Source: Pohlia nutans (taxonomy: Eukaryota; Streptophyta; Bryopsida; Bryales; Mniaceae). From it: a DNA stretch of 64,000 bases. The translations under genes were made by a program, and so were the position numbers. Shown piece by piece: positions 1 to 11,960 of the stretch. The notes under the pieces were generated by a model. That model saw only the letters and a list, made by a program, of their open reading frames with translations, searched no databases and was not told the origin of the DNA. Location of the stretch: positions 8,630,001-8,694,000 of the forward strand of contig CM040087.1 of NCBI GenBank assembly GCA_022496805.1, in the 5' to 3' direction. The stretch's first letter is position 1. Every line of letters starts with the position of its first letter.

Positions 1-138
1 TTGGATTTCATACGGGATGCGGGACAAAATTCCCACAATTGTAACTTTCATGAGATGTATTTTTTATCTGGAAAAGTTACAATTGTGGCGAATTTGTCTA
101 CGTTTCCCATTTGGGAATCTTGTTTTCATCTCCCTGTG
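1..138. mobile_element. MITE, family with CACAGGGAG-type ends, left part outside the window
   Basis: This is an imperfect foldback lying in an intron of the acyl-activating enzyme gene. It carries CCCACAATTGTAACTTT near position 35 and its inverted counterpart AAAGTTACAATTGTGG near 73. It ends in CTCCCTGTG. Related copies lie at 986-1126 and 52137-52311. The left end is cut by the window edge. Confidence 0.55.
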
Positions 139-257
139 ATGAGGTAGAGATTAGCCGGAATAGATTCAAACTTTTGGAAGTTTTGTTGTAACCTTCCAAG
201 TGAGCTTTATTGGTTTCCAAGGATGGTTTGATAACGCTTTTCCCTTGGAAATGACAG

Positions 258-1616
258 CCAGATGAGGCAGCATGCACAGGCGAGCTTGTTCTTCATCCAC
301 ACATTTTTGGAGCATCCAGCAGACTTCTTAATGCCGACCACCATAAAGTCTACTACCAAGGAATGCCTGTCTTCAACGGAAAGGTAAATTTTTTCCTGAT
401 GTTTGCCTTGATGACTGACTCCCTCCTTGTTCCTGAAGTTGAAATGCCGACTCTGTACTAAATCAACCCTGTGATGTGTCTTTAGCAAATGAGACGCCAT
501 GGAGATATTTTCCAAAGATTTCATGGAGGTTTTTACAGAGCTCATGGACGGTCTGACGATACAATGAACCTTGGTGGCATCAAAGTACGTTCTGTTTCAC
601 AGCCTCCTGTCTTTTTTATTTTTCCCCCAAAGAAAACCAAGTGTATAGTTTGCAGTCTGAAATTTTACCTTGTGACACGAGTGCCAATCTTGTTCCTGCT
701 AACATGGTGAAGCTCTTCTTTCAGGCGAGCGCCGTAGAAATTGAACAAGTCTGCAACAAAGCTCATGAATCGGTTCAGGAAACCGCAGCCATTGCAGTCC
801 AGCCGCCCGGGGGAGGCCCAGAGGAGCTCGTGATTGCGGTGGTCCTGAAACCAGGTTGCAAACTGAGCAGCAAGGAGCTCCAGAAGACTTTCTCCTCTCA
901 TGTCATGTCCAACTTGAACCCTCTCTTCAAGGTGCGCAATCTCTTGTTTACTCCGACTCAGACTAATAATGAAAACTCAGACTAATTGTGGAATGGAGAT
1001 AAATACAAGGTTCCGAAACGAGGACAAATTTCCCACAATTGTAACTTTCCTAGATAAAAAATACACTACAATCATCCCGCTTCCCATATGTAATCCCATG
1101 TGGGAATGTCTTTATTTCTCCCTGTGAGAATAAAGTCCGAGTCGGAGTAATTGATACAACTCATGGAAATGTAGGTTTTGTGTGGCCTCTACTAAAAATT
1201 TATTATCCAAATTACTATGAATCTATCATGTCAAATGTATTCTGGTATTACTGTTTTAGCTGTTTGAAAATAAAATATTATAATCTAAACAAAATAATAA
1301 TAATTAATTATTATATTCTTAGACTGATTTGGATAGTTCATACCCATATTAGTCTCACAATTTGTAAAAAAACTCAGACTAATTGTGGCTCTCAGAGTAA
1401 ACAAGATGATGGGTGTAGTCAATTCGAATTGCTTTCAGAAAAGGAAACATTTTTGTACCGGGTTTGCTCACATCCAGGCTTGTTGTTGTCATGCAGGTAA
1501 AAGCAGTGGCAATCTTCCCAGAATTTCCACGAACGGCGTCGAACAAATTGCTCAGGCGCGTCCTGAGGGTTGAATGTGCCAAAGTGTTGTATCCTGCACG
1601 GCGGTCACGATTGTAG
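258..1616 (+). CDS. Acyl-activating enzyme (AAE17/AAE18-type acyl-CoA synthetase), C-terminal exons
   Basis: Four exons are visible, 258-383, 486-584, 725-931 and 1497-1616, giving the last 183 residues; the rest of the gene lies left of the window. All junctions are GT-AG and keep phase 0. The protein carries the adenylate-forming signature [13 protein letters not shown] and, in the last exon, [12 protein letters not shown] with the conserved catalytic lysine of the C-terminal subdomain. It ends in SRL, a good type-1 peroxisomal targeting signal. The family activates carboxylic acids through acyl-AMP to acyl-CoA; Arabidopsis AAE17 and AAE18 are the nearest relatives I recognise, and AAE18 is known to act on the auxinic precursor 2,4-DB in peroxisomes. 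Exon order, spacing and the intact stop argue for a working gene. The last intron (932-1496) has been enlarged by a MITE. The 3' end converges with the next gene about 360 bp away. Confidence 0.85.
986..1126. mobile_element. MITE in the last intron of the acyl-activating enzyme gene
   Basis: This belongs to the same family as 1-138. It begins GGAGATAAATACAAGG and ends TTATTTCTCCCTGTG. An 18-bp stretch, AACTCAGACTAATTGTGG, occurs just before it (about 974) and again near 1371, so the insertion plus AT-rich DNA to 1370 is bounded by a direct repeat. The exact ends are uncertain. Confidence 0.55.
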
Positions 1617-1978
1617 ATGTCTGCCCTGTATGAGCCTCACCAGGCTTTTCAAAAGATTACAGTATCTCACAAAAGGACAGCAACAAAAGACATTGAAGGA
1701 TTAAAGGACATTTCCTAAATTTAGAAAGAAAGGAGTATTTTTGAGTTTCAACCTCAAAAAATAGAACTAATTACATTCTAAAAATGTAGGTACATACTAT
1801 CTTGTCACGGCTGATGCCTGAAAAAAGAAATTCATAAAAACATTTCTCCATTATTAGCAGTTCATGGTCAAAGTGGTTTGAAAACTGAGAAAACTATGGT
1901 ATGTCCTTCAAGGGTTAACGAATTGATTACGATTCATTCCCAACAAAATGGGATGTCACCAGTTGAGAAATTATCAAA

Positions 1979-2251
1979 TTAGTGATGACCATTGTCTGCT
2001 GTTGCTTCTTCCTCGGCATGACGCAAATGCCGGATCTCAGTAGGCCAAGCAATGGCATAGGAAAGGCCACCCACAGCCAGCATCACATCAGTAAGAGGCC
2101 GGATGCTGCCAGTTTGAACGTACTTATCGTTGTACTTGTACAGCCTTGTCCATGTGTCTTGCATAATCTTCTCCATACTAAACGATGATTTCACATAGGT
2201 TGGAACATCCTTCACCTTCAGGCTTGCAATGCTCTTTAATAGTGACGCCAT
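1979..2251 (-). CDS. Small single-span membrane protein, probably mitochondrial
   Basis: The product has 90 residues. The ATG at 2251-2249 lies 11 bases inside an exon that starts at 2262, after a good acceptor (ATTACAG). The N-terminus MASLLKSIASLKVKDVPTY is basic and amphipathic. One hydrophobic segment follows (about residues 55-70, ending SYAIAWPTE), then a charged tail rich in His and Glu. Size and layout resemble small accessory subunits of plant respiratory complexes or ATP synthase, but I cannot assign it to a named subunit. A non-coding leader exon ends at 3283 (CGTCGCAG/GTCTTT), giving a 1020-bp intron in the 5' UTR. The only coding exon is uninterrupted, so the gene looks intact. 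It converges with the acyl-activating enzyme gene. Confidence 0.7.
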   Translation of the reverse strand: MASLLKSIASLKVKDVPTYVKSSFSMEKIMQDTWTRLYKYNDKYVQTGSIRPLTDVMLAVGGLSYAIAWPTEIRHLRHAEEEATADNGHH

Positions 2252-2424
2252 GTTGCTAGCCCCTGTAATGTTGAAAGAAAATATAAGATAATCATGCATT
2301 TGGAGAAATCACACTAATGAAGATGAGTAAGTGAAAACCTCCAAAAACTACACTGGAGCTGCCTGTAACTTAGTCTATCAAAAACACTACAAATTGATCG
2401 CAAAAACCCAATAACACAAGAGTA

Positions 2425-2664
2425 CTCAGTTTCAAAATAAGAGTCCTTGTTTTTGGGAAAAAAGATTCCTAGTTTCTGTCCTATGTTCTAAATTTCAAAC
2501 GTGAGCCCTATCCACTTCAAACGGGGTGGACAATGAGAGTGACACAAAAACTACATATTACTGTTAAGAGTAGACCATTTTCGAGTTTTGAGACGACTTT
2601 TTTTTTGGCAAAAAAGCGTTAAGAAAAATACATACGTTTGAAGTGGACTCTTATTTTGAAACGG
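2425..2664. mobile_element. Stowaway-type MITE, decayed, in the 5'-UTR intron
   Basis: The inverted ends are CTCAGTTTCAAAATAAGAG and the complement of CTCTTATTTTGAAACGG. The core shares GACAATGAGAGTGACACAAA with the better preserved copy at 48638-48870. The terminal GGAG/CTCC blocks have mutated. Confidence 0.6.
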
Positions 2665-3282
2665 ATTAACGATTACGTATCATCATGAGGCATGCAACCT
2701 AAAATGTTTGATTCAGTCAAATTCAGCCTGTAACGCAAGAGTGTGAATCAAACAAAACCAATTTGTGAAAATTGTTCTTTCTCAATTGAATCAAAAGTAC
2801 AAGAAAGCCTAATTGCCAAACTAACCGAAATGCAACAGCCTAAAATCATCAGTGTATATTGATTGTGAGAATTTACACCTATTTTGATTTTAGGTCATTT
2901 ACGAATAAAATTTTGAATCCTTGTCACTTTTGCATACCATATCCAAGAATCCCCTTGTAATTGCTAAGGAGAATCAAAAAATAAACAAATCATCATCCTA
3001 ATAATAGGAAATGTTCTCAACTGTCGCTTGTAGGTGTTTAAGCTAAAATCATCTCAAAAATTCTCACAAAACCTTAACAAAAAAATCAACCGAGCACGTC
3101 TTGTACAATGCACAAATCATCTCCAAATCTTAACCAGCCTTACCACAAATCCAATACCGAAACACTTGCAGGGGAGAACATATTCAAAAATAATAATTTA
3201 AAAATGTAAAATGAAAAATAAAATCATATACCTATGCTGCAGGAAAAAATTACATAGGAAACAACATAATGTGTGAAAAGAC

Positions 3283-3390
3283 CTGCGACGGAGACGACGG
3301 AGAAGGATCAAAGGAGTGAAGATCAGCAGCGTCGAGGATGAAGTTTTGTGCAATTAGGGTTTGCTCAGCATTGTATCAAAACTAAGATAC
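3283..3390 (-). other. Predicted non-coding leader exon and promoter side of the small membrane-protein gene
   Basis: This pyrimidine-rich stretch in the gene's sense (CTTCATCCTCGACGCTGC) ends at a GCAG/GT donor at 3283/3282. It contains the AACCCTAATT type of motif common in leaders and promoters of plant genes for mitochondrial and translation proteins. The transcription start was not located. Confidence 0.45.
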
Positions 3391-3453
3391 ATCATATATT
3401 GTGGTCGCAGTATTATAATTATCAAATTTAGTGTGGGTGTGTTTCACCCGTAA

Positions 3454-3990
3454 CCCCTAAATGACGGAGGGGGTAAGGGCAAAACATAAATGTGTTATAA
3501 AAAAGTACTTCAACTTTGATGAAGTTTGGTCCAAAAGAGAAAATGAGGAGCTTGATGTTTAGTAATTTTCCATATGGTCAAATATCAAAAAATAGCTTTT
3601 TATCATCTCATAATGAATTTAGAAGCATTTAACTTCAAATATTTATAAGTATCACAAATTTTACTTTTAGAATTTGAAATTTTGTATGATTTGTTAAAAC
3701 TAGACATTCTATTCTAAAATCAAAAAGTGCAAATTTTTCAACGAAGAGAACATCATTACTTTCCCCAAATAGTAAGTTTTCTAACACTAAACAATGTAGA
3801 AGTGTTTTTCTTTGAAAATTTCTCCCGGGTGGAGTTCAACTCGGATTCACATGATTCAAATTGGGTTGGAAAGTAGAATTGATTACCTATTTAAAAATAT
3901 TTTTATTTTCTATAAAAATGTTTTTTCTATTTCGGGCAGCCCATAAAAAAAGGGCAGAGACCATAAAATGGTTGATCCGTCACTTAGGGG
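3454..3990. mobile_element. TTAA element, family P1, copy 1
   Basis: 537 bp. The ends are CCCCTAAATGACGGA and, inverted, CCCCTAAGTGACGGA. The left flank is GTAA (decayed) and the right flank TTAA (3991-3994). There is no coding capacity. Copies of the same length class lie at 16842-17367 and 47123-47663. The right TTAA is shared with the next element. Confidence 0.85.
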
Positions 3991-3994
3991 TTAA

Positions 3995-4550
3995 CCCCTA
4001 AACGTTATCACCCTCTCCAGATTTGGCAGTTTTCTAAATATGCATTATAAGATGCAATTAAGAGGGACATTTTTAACTTGATGAATGAATAAAAGCTGTA
4101 GAACATGAATTTTAGATTTTATCCATACTGTTAGAGTTGCGATTGCTATCACCAATATTTTTCTATAAAATTTGAAACTCTTTTGTAATTTGATTTTACG
4201 AATAAGACATTGACAATTTAGGAATGAAATTTGTTTTGATGGGTTGAAATGTAATACTCTAAGTGCAGTGATTTCTGGAAAAATTTTGGTTGCTTAATTT
4301 TAGTAGTTGACTTTTTCAAAAGCACTTTTAGACTAAAATCTTCAAAAATTTGGGTGGAACACTACAACATGAATTGAGGCATAAAATTTTCACATATCAT
4401 CCCCTTTCCAATCAGATCACACACACACAAAGCTGACTTCCTATAAAAGTTTGAGTAAAAAATCCACACTGCAAAAAGTGCATGATGGATAGAAAAATGG
4501 ATTTCAAATCTATACGCCATGCAAAATATACATGGTTGGCCGGTTAGAGG
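3995..4550. mobile_element. TTAA element, family P2, copy 1
   Basis: 556 bp between TTAA at 3991-3994 and TTAA at 4551-4554. The left end is CCCCTAAACGTTATCACC and the right end finishes GGTTAGAGG. It matches 34589-35112 in the opposite orientation, sharing for example the CACACTGATTAGAAAGG-like interior. Non-coding. Confidence 0.75.
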
Positions 4551-4554
4551 TTAA

Positions 4555-6387
4555 CTAAGTACACTAAAATCATCATATACTGTGGCCCACGGTATTTTTG
4601 AATGGCCACACTAATGATTGTTATCTCAAAATGTTGTGGTAAACCTCATCTAAATTTAACGAACATTGTTCAAACAAATAAAAAATTGTCCAAATGGATG
4701 AATGTACCTACAACAATTATCGATCCACGATATATAGTGATTTTGTTGTGGTAGTTCCAACACAAAAATAATTCAAACAATAGGTGCTGAATTTATTTTT
4801 AAAAATCTAAAAAATTACTATATATTTTTTAATAATATCCACTATTTTTAGCAAAGTGCCAAATATTTTTACATAGTTATAATAATTATTTTATAGCCAA
4901 ACATCGAAATTGCACTACTTAGTTACGATACACTAAAAATTCGCATGGAAAATCATTAACCGCATACTAAATACACTACTAGAACATCATCAAATTTACA
5001 AATGTAATAAAATACATAAACGAACTATTAGGTATGTATAAAAATCACTAAACACCACTATAAAGCTTTATTGTGGTTTATCAACCTTTTGAAGAATTTA
5101 TACTGATAGTTATGTTCCAATCATGCTATGATTATACATTTTGTAGTATAGTGCACGGCCCTTCCCTTTTGTCTCTTCACCTATTATGTTATTTTTAGTC
5201 TTTATCATACGTATTTAAACTCAAAAACCCATTACGATACAAATGTCAAAATCAATGTATACTACTCAATTTCTGCAATAAGAACATAGTTTCGCATAAA
5301 ATATGATATGAAATTTAACTGAAGAAAATAAATATCACTTAGCTATATAAGGGTTGCTTTTAAGGGTTGTGGAGGCAACAATTAAAAATCATGGTTAAAA
5401 CAATTTTCACAAAACATGATTAGAAATATTCTTAGCATATTATTGAAATTATTTAAACTTAATGGTGTATATATGATCTATGATATAATAACCTTTAATC
5501 TATAAACTATCACAGGTTTTGTATATCAAAATAATTGTTATTTACGATTTAAAAAATAAATAAATAAACAATTGAGTACTAACAAAAATCATTTGATAGA
5601 AAATTCTTTAAATAATTTTAAATAAAATATCAATGTTCAAAATGTTTATCGTACATAAACACTTATACAATATACAATTTTTACAATGTTTTATTTAATA
5701 TCTTTATGAGCATTGAAATGTATACCACAAGACTTAAACTTGTAATACCACAAGATAAATATTTGTTAACTTTTTAAGATTTCAAAATGTATTTGATAAT
5801 AATTTTAAGTAAATAACAATAAATAACATTAATACTTCACTTCAACAAATTGATTGAAAAAAGTTTGAGGTCCTTTTTCCCCATATTAAAACATATCTTT
5901 AAAATATATATATATATATATATAATTCATAAATAAGTAAACATAGCTGATGTCAGTTTTTGATGATGATTAAATTTATAATTAAAATTTCATGACACAA
6001 CGTCTAATAAATCTTGACCTTAGCTATACATTTTTCAAGAACTGGCCTGAAATCTACGGACCTATAATCTTCCATTCAGTACATCTTGTGCATGGTATCC
6101 TCCTTAAATTTTCTAAATCGGCGATGTGCATCATTGAACTTAAAAAAAACTATAATGTAAGTATGCGAAATGCAGTCTTGTAATGAAAAAAAACTTCTGG
6201 AATGGAACAGAAAAATATATATGTAAACGATTCCGATGTATGAATCGATCAAACACAGATTCAGACTCACGAATCTCGCACTTCATTTCATGAAATGAAA
6301 CTTGACAGAGCCGAACTCCTATGTTACGAATGAAGTGATTGAGGCATAGCTGAAACTTCAATCTGATAATATAAATCCATCGCTAGC
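4555..6387. other. AT-rich gene-free stretch
   Basis: I see no gene or defined transposon end. It contains a (TA)n microsatellite at about 5903-5925. Confidence 0.6.
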
Positions 6388-6990
6388 CTAGGTCAATGTC
6401 AATCCAAAGTACTCTCGTAGCCTCTCTACCAAGGCTGTTTTAAATCGATACCTTTGATCACGAACGCTGTCAGCAAACACCTTGACCACTATAAAGTTTA
6501 AGATAACATGCAACCAATCCTCGAGCTCTAGAAGATTTTTGGTTCTCGTTCTACAGATTGCCAGACAAACCATGTTTTCGAATAAGTCTAACGAATCAGT
6601 AGTGAGCACCATAAAAAAAGCAGTATCAACATCAAGTCCCTCATGATCATTGACGTATGCAAATTACAATGCATCTGTGTGTAGGTCGGCAAGAGGAAGA
6701 ATTTGAACCAGTAGAACTCTCGGGCTGTTAGACGCAGCTCCTTCAGGGTACAAACACTTCAAAAATAAGGTTTTCGTAAAGTATCAGTGAACGAATATCC
6801 GGTTGCAATGCACGAACCTGAGTCTAAACAACACTAGCTACCATGTTCTCATACGGCGGTAAAACATCAATCTATGACTGAAATGGAATAGCTTGCACGT
6901 CTTCATCCACGCCAGAACTGTTAAAATCAATCATTAACACAAATGGTTCAAATGTAACGGGTACCTGAGTGTATTTAGTTTGAACCATAC
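6388..6990 (-). pseudogene. Decayed coding relic of unknown family
   Basis: On the minus strand an open stretch (6612-6388) reads protein-like, with MVLTTDSLDLFENMVCLA near its start and RLREYFGLTLT at its end. Upstream to about 6990 more protein-like sequence continues with several stops and frame changes. Base composition is less AT-biased than its surroundings. I recognise no domain; an old transposon or viral-type gene is possible. Confidence 0.35.
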
Positions 6991-7074
6991 TATCAAACCT
7001 GTAACACATAAATAAAATACATCAAAACTTATATACAAATCATGACACATAACATTAATTTCACATTGAAAAAC

Positions 7075-7640
7075 ACACAAAATGCACACAGGAATTACCT
7101 TAATTGGATAATAATTGACCTAGATATGACACTTTAAAAATGAATGATTTTTTTTTTTAAATCTCAAAATCCTAAATATACATAATATATGATTTAAAAA
7201 AATCCAGAACAAGTACAATATAGCAATCAAATCACAACAAAAAAGTACTCGAAATGAACACAAAAGTTTGTCAATTCGATAGGAATTGACCTAGATATGA
7301 CACTTAAAAAATGAATGATTTTATAAAAAAATCTCAAAACTCTAAATTTACATCACTTTTGTTTGATAAATACCTACAAAAAATCCAATATATATCATCG
7401 GAAATTTGTAACATAGATTTGTTTCATTAGAGTTTTGTTGGTTGGTTTCCATATATATATATATATATATATAAATAGAATCACATAAAAAAGACACTCA
7501 AAATGAACAGAAGAATTATCGCACTCGAACAAAATTTGAATTAAATATGATACTTTAAAGTTTAATGTTTTTATCAAAAAAAATTGAATCACTTTTTCGT
7601 TTATAACTTTTCATTTACTATGTGAAAGGCCAAATTGGCA
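7075..7640. repeat. Three degenerate tandem units
   Basis: The phrase TTGACCTAGATATGACACTT followed by AAAAATGAATGATTTT and an ATCTCAAAA tract occurs near 7116 and 7296, and in a weaker form near 7537. Each is preceded by an AAAATG(A/C)ACA block. Unit length is about 180-240 bp. A (TA)n run of 23 bp lies at 7451-7473. Confidence 0.5.
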
Positions 7641-7649
7641 TTAAGTGTT

Positions 7650-9940
7650 TCTAACCTTAAAAAAATTACTATTTATTAGTTTCTAAAAACAATTTCTCTA
7701 TTTATTTCAGATTAATAACTTATTTAAAAATAAAACTGGTAAAATCAATAATAAAATTTCTCCTAATTATGAAACTAGATGTCTTTATAGCTTAATTACA
7801 GTCGAAATGTTATTAGTACAACCATTTAGCTTAAATAATGGTAAAAGGTAAAAATAACAGATAAAAATAAAAGGTAAAAATAATTAAGAAGTGTAACTCA
7901 TAAAAAATAAGTGGTAATTCAATTAATGAAAAAAAACTAGCAAAGATAGGAATTAAACAAACGATAATTATAACAATGTTTATGTAGACGAGGACTTACA
8001 ATTTTAGTAAATCTCAAAAAATCATCAAAAAATACCTTGAATATATAGGAGAATTTTAAAAATTCTGTAGAAGTAGCGAGTGAAATTAGAAGAGTAAACG
8101 CGAGTGTTGATTACAGTAAGAAGGATTCATAAATTCTTAGATTTTAAATAAATAATGCTAAAATGACCAGAAAATCTAAACGAGTACCTTAAAGTACTTT
8201 GAAAGCGGCGACAAATTTTGAAAATTCTTGGAATTAGAGAATTACTTCTTTTTAAAGAACGAGTTCAACGTATACTTTGCAAAAGCTTGAAGAATTTTCA
8301 ACAATATCACACACTTAACAACCTAGGAGGTCAATTAGAGATTTACAACATCCGTTTTCTACATACAGAGAGAATTGAGGATCAGTGATTAAATCAAAAA
8401 TCAACAAATTCTACACTTATCAATCAATGATAAATTCTACTAACAGCGAAAGGCCAAAACAGGGGGATTGACAATATATGTTATTTTTAGCAAATGTTTA
8501 AGGTGCCTCTTGGCTAATTTTGGACTTCTAAAGCTATTGATGAAATTCATTGGCCGACCCGAGCTATATTAAGAAAAAATTACTAATAGTTCTAACAGTA
8601 AATTCGAGTTTTTTTAAGCATTTCGTTTTTTCCATTGAAAATATTGAAAAAAAATGAAAAAAAGAAGATCAAAGTGGATCTTTTCAAGCGTCGTAAATTA
8701 GATATTAACAAAAGCAAGAAAAAAATTTAGATAGCAGATCTTTTGAAAAGTAAAGTAAAACTCAATTAACCATTGACTTTAAAATTTAACCAAAGTAAGT
8801 AAATTAGATATTTTTGCATCAATCATGCAAATTGACGAAAATACATCAAATTTAATTTAAAATCTATTAGATCTTTTTTATTAAAGACAAAATGGATATT
8901 ATCAAATTAGAGTAAAAGTGAAACGTTAAATAGATCTTTTGCAATTACTTAACAAAATGCCGAAAATGCATGATTCAAAATTAGAAAATTTAGGTTTATT
9001 TTCATTAATTTTTTAAAAGGCAGAAATAAATTAGATAGATTAGGTAGATTAGTTTTTACAATTAATATGTAGCGTAAAAAATCGGAATGAGTATATAAAG
9101 AACTTTTTTTTTTTTAGAAATCACGACATTTAAATCACGATATCATTTTGCAATGATACAAATTCTCAATTTATGTATACACGTTTAGATATATACAATA
9201 CACCTTTCTTTTCATTCACTCTTTTTTTCCCTTTAAATTTTAATTTGAATTAGTTTTTTAATGTTTCTACATCATATGTGAAGAAAATTAATGTTTAGTT
9301 TTCTCTTGATTTCCCAATTAGCATAAATAATTTCATATTTTTCTAATCGATAGATGTTCTCCCTTCAAAATTGTCATGTTAATTGATTAAAAGGCTTAGC
9401 TAGACAATTTAGTGTGAAAATATACTTAAAAAATCCAAAAAATGCTCGCACTTTCATCCGCCGCAGTTTCATCTTCTGCCGTGATAAGTTCATCCGCCTT
9501 TAACTTAATAACCGTACATTCAATTTGAGTTAATTTTATATTTTTGGAATTCGCATGAAAAGTAGAAGAGCGTGGTGAAGTTTGTTTTTTAGATTATTTT
9601 ATATGGAAAAAAATTAACATATTAAAATTCGAGGCTAAAAATTAAAATGTTGAATTGAACTTAATAATCATCCTAAACTTTGCTTTTCCATAACTTTTGC
9701 ATAGTAAATTTAATTTCATTGTGTTTTGAATTTTTGGAAACATTAGAAGACATACTTTACATCATGTGAAAAAAAAATTAGAATTATCAAAAATAATTAA
9801 GGTATTCATCGCTTAGAAGGCTATAAAAGAACATATAATAGAATTATCATTAGAAAAGTCTAAAATAATTTGCAAAGTAACTCTACATATCTAACATTTG
9901 TGATAAAAATCTTGTTGTGCATTAAAAAACGAATCTTTGA
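7650..9940. other. AT-rich gene-free stretch
   Basis: I see no convincing gene, RNA or transposon boundary in this stretch. Confidence 0.5.
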
Positions 9941-11320
9941 CTCACACTACGAATTTGAAGGCGTGCTGCACACAAATGGTTGCGCCCTCCAATAAGACAC
10001 AAGGAACATGTAGCGGCTATGAATCGTGAGGATAAACTGCAGTTTAAACGGGACGTTGCTTTTTATTCGAACGCGACCATAGAGTCTTTGGCCCGTGATC
10101 TCATATCAAGGAACCCCGCTCTGAAAAAGAAAAGAAGGATTTAAAAAAATATTAGAGCGTGCTCTTAATTGCAGGAGTTTTCAAAATTACGAAGAGCTTG
10201 TAGACTTAAGATCCCGCGTCATGGTGTAGGAACTCCAACACGATAATTCGGAAGAGTTGGAGCGGCATAATAAAAAAATTTAAAAGCCGCTCTTGCTACG
10301 CAGTTTGATGACAAGACAACTCTTGCTTTTTTTTCAGTGGCAAGAATGAGAGCATTGGAGATGGAGATAGAACAAATCGTAGTGGATTGAGAGAAAGATG
10401 ATAGATTGTGAAATCTGTCGCTAACATCATGGTTTGAAGTTAATTCGATGTATGACGATGACTAGTCGACTACGAATCAGGGGATTGATTCGTTTAAATT
10501 ACCAATTCAACACCGATGAATTGCTCTTTCAGAATATGCCGACAACACATATAAAATAGAGTGGGAATGGCCTTAGCAAAGGAAAAAATTCACGACAGTT
10601 CTCAGGGCATTATTTGCAAAAACTATTTTGAACCGAAGAGTTTTTGGGGACTAGGAAGTTGCACACATTGCTTCTATGTTCAATGTCTTTTATTACGAAT
10701 GTTTTTCGTTCGACGTTGATCAATTTGCAACATCCCTTTCCACTGCCGGTTGTATGAAACATTCGGATTGCTACCGTTTATGCCAAGTCATTGGATGTAC
10801 AATGCAACAGATTTTGCGAGATTTGTAACCGCTGCCGAAATTGGGAAGACAATGAAATGGAGCAGGAAGTACTACATTAATTTGCAGCAACTGTACATCG
10901 AGAAGCAGTAGTGGATTTGAAAGCATAACAAACATCAAGAATTTCCGACCCCACTGATTCTGCACTGATTCAGTGCGTTTATCGTAAAACACTGATTCCG
11001 CACGTCATACGTGCATTTAGAAGTGTCGTTACAGTACGGAAGTGACATGCATTACTAAGATGTCGATGCAGTGTCTTTTCCGTGATTATCAAAAAAGTAT
11101 TGTTTCCGCACGGAAGTCGTGCTTGACGGAATCCGTGCGTTAATCGTGTATCTACTTCACATGACTGATAAGACACGGATAACGTGCAATTTTAGTTAAT
11201 GCGAATTCAGTATCGTATACGTATCATATTAATGCCTTTTGTTATATTCGTGCGATTTCAGTATCTATTATAATGCAAATCATTGTCGTACGACATCCGT
11301 GTACAATATTTTAATATATT

Positions 11321-11415
11321 TTTTGGAATCTTTTGGAATATTTTGGAATATTTTGGAATATTTCAAAATATTTTATATTATTTTGGAATATTTTGGAATA
11401 TTTTGGAATATTCGA
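11321..11415 (+). repeat. 11-bp tandem repeat, unit TTTTGGAATAT
   Basis: About eight copies, mostly exact, with one inverted AAAATATTTTATATT interruption. A scattered version of the same word on the other strand occurs at 41425-41470 inside a TTAA element. Confidence 0.8.
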
Positions 11416-11804
11416 AGAATCTTCTTTAAATTATACTTCCGGTTTAATTTCCCAAAACATTTTTAGATCTACATTTATAGAGTTTAGAAGCAATGCACAT
11501 TAAAATTTCAAAGAAATAACATTTTATATTTTTAGAATTCAAATTTGGTATTATTGGTTATCATTGTACTTTTCATCATAGGAGCAAAAACAAATAGCTC
11601 ACAACCACCACGATTTTGGCAAAAAATAAATAAATTCAAAATATTATGAAAAAAATCCTAGATATAGAAAACGTCCTGCATAATCTAGTGCAAAAAAAAA
11701 TTTGGAAAAAAAGTTTTTTTCACATAGTTAAAAACATTCAAAGTCCGCTGAAAAAAGAAGTTCGATAATTACCAAAAGAGTTCCATTCTATGCATGAAGA
11801 GTTT

Positions 11805-11960
11805 GAGGTGGTTTGGTGGTTGGGAACTTGATTGGCAACCGGAAGGTTGAGAGTTCAAATCCCACCGTTGGCGATATAGAGCTTGGGAAGCCCAAGCTAT
11901 GGTGGGCCCCACTGCATGTGCCGGAAATTTCCGTGTAATTGAAGTGGGTAGCGAGGAAAG
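11805..11960 (+). mobile_element. tRNA-derived SINE
   Basis: The sequence has an A-box-like stretch (GGTGGTTTGGTGGTTGGG near 11807) and, about 35 bp on, a B box (GAGTTCAAATCCC at 11851-11863). This is the usual spacing of an internal pol III promoter. GC-rich DNA follows to about 11950 and then an AT-rich tail. It is not a tRNA gene: no cloverleaf 3' half is present. Confidence 0.55.

Noticed and set aside
11805..11960. A tRNA gene
   Set aside because: A and B box-like words are present, but there is no acceptor stem or cloverleaf; it fits a SINE.
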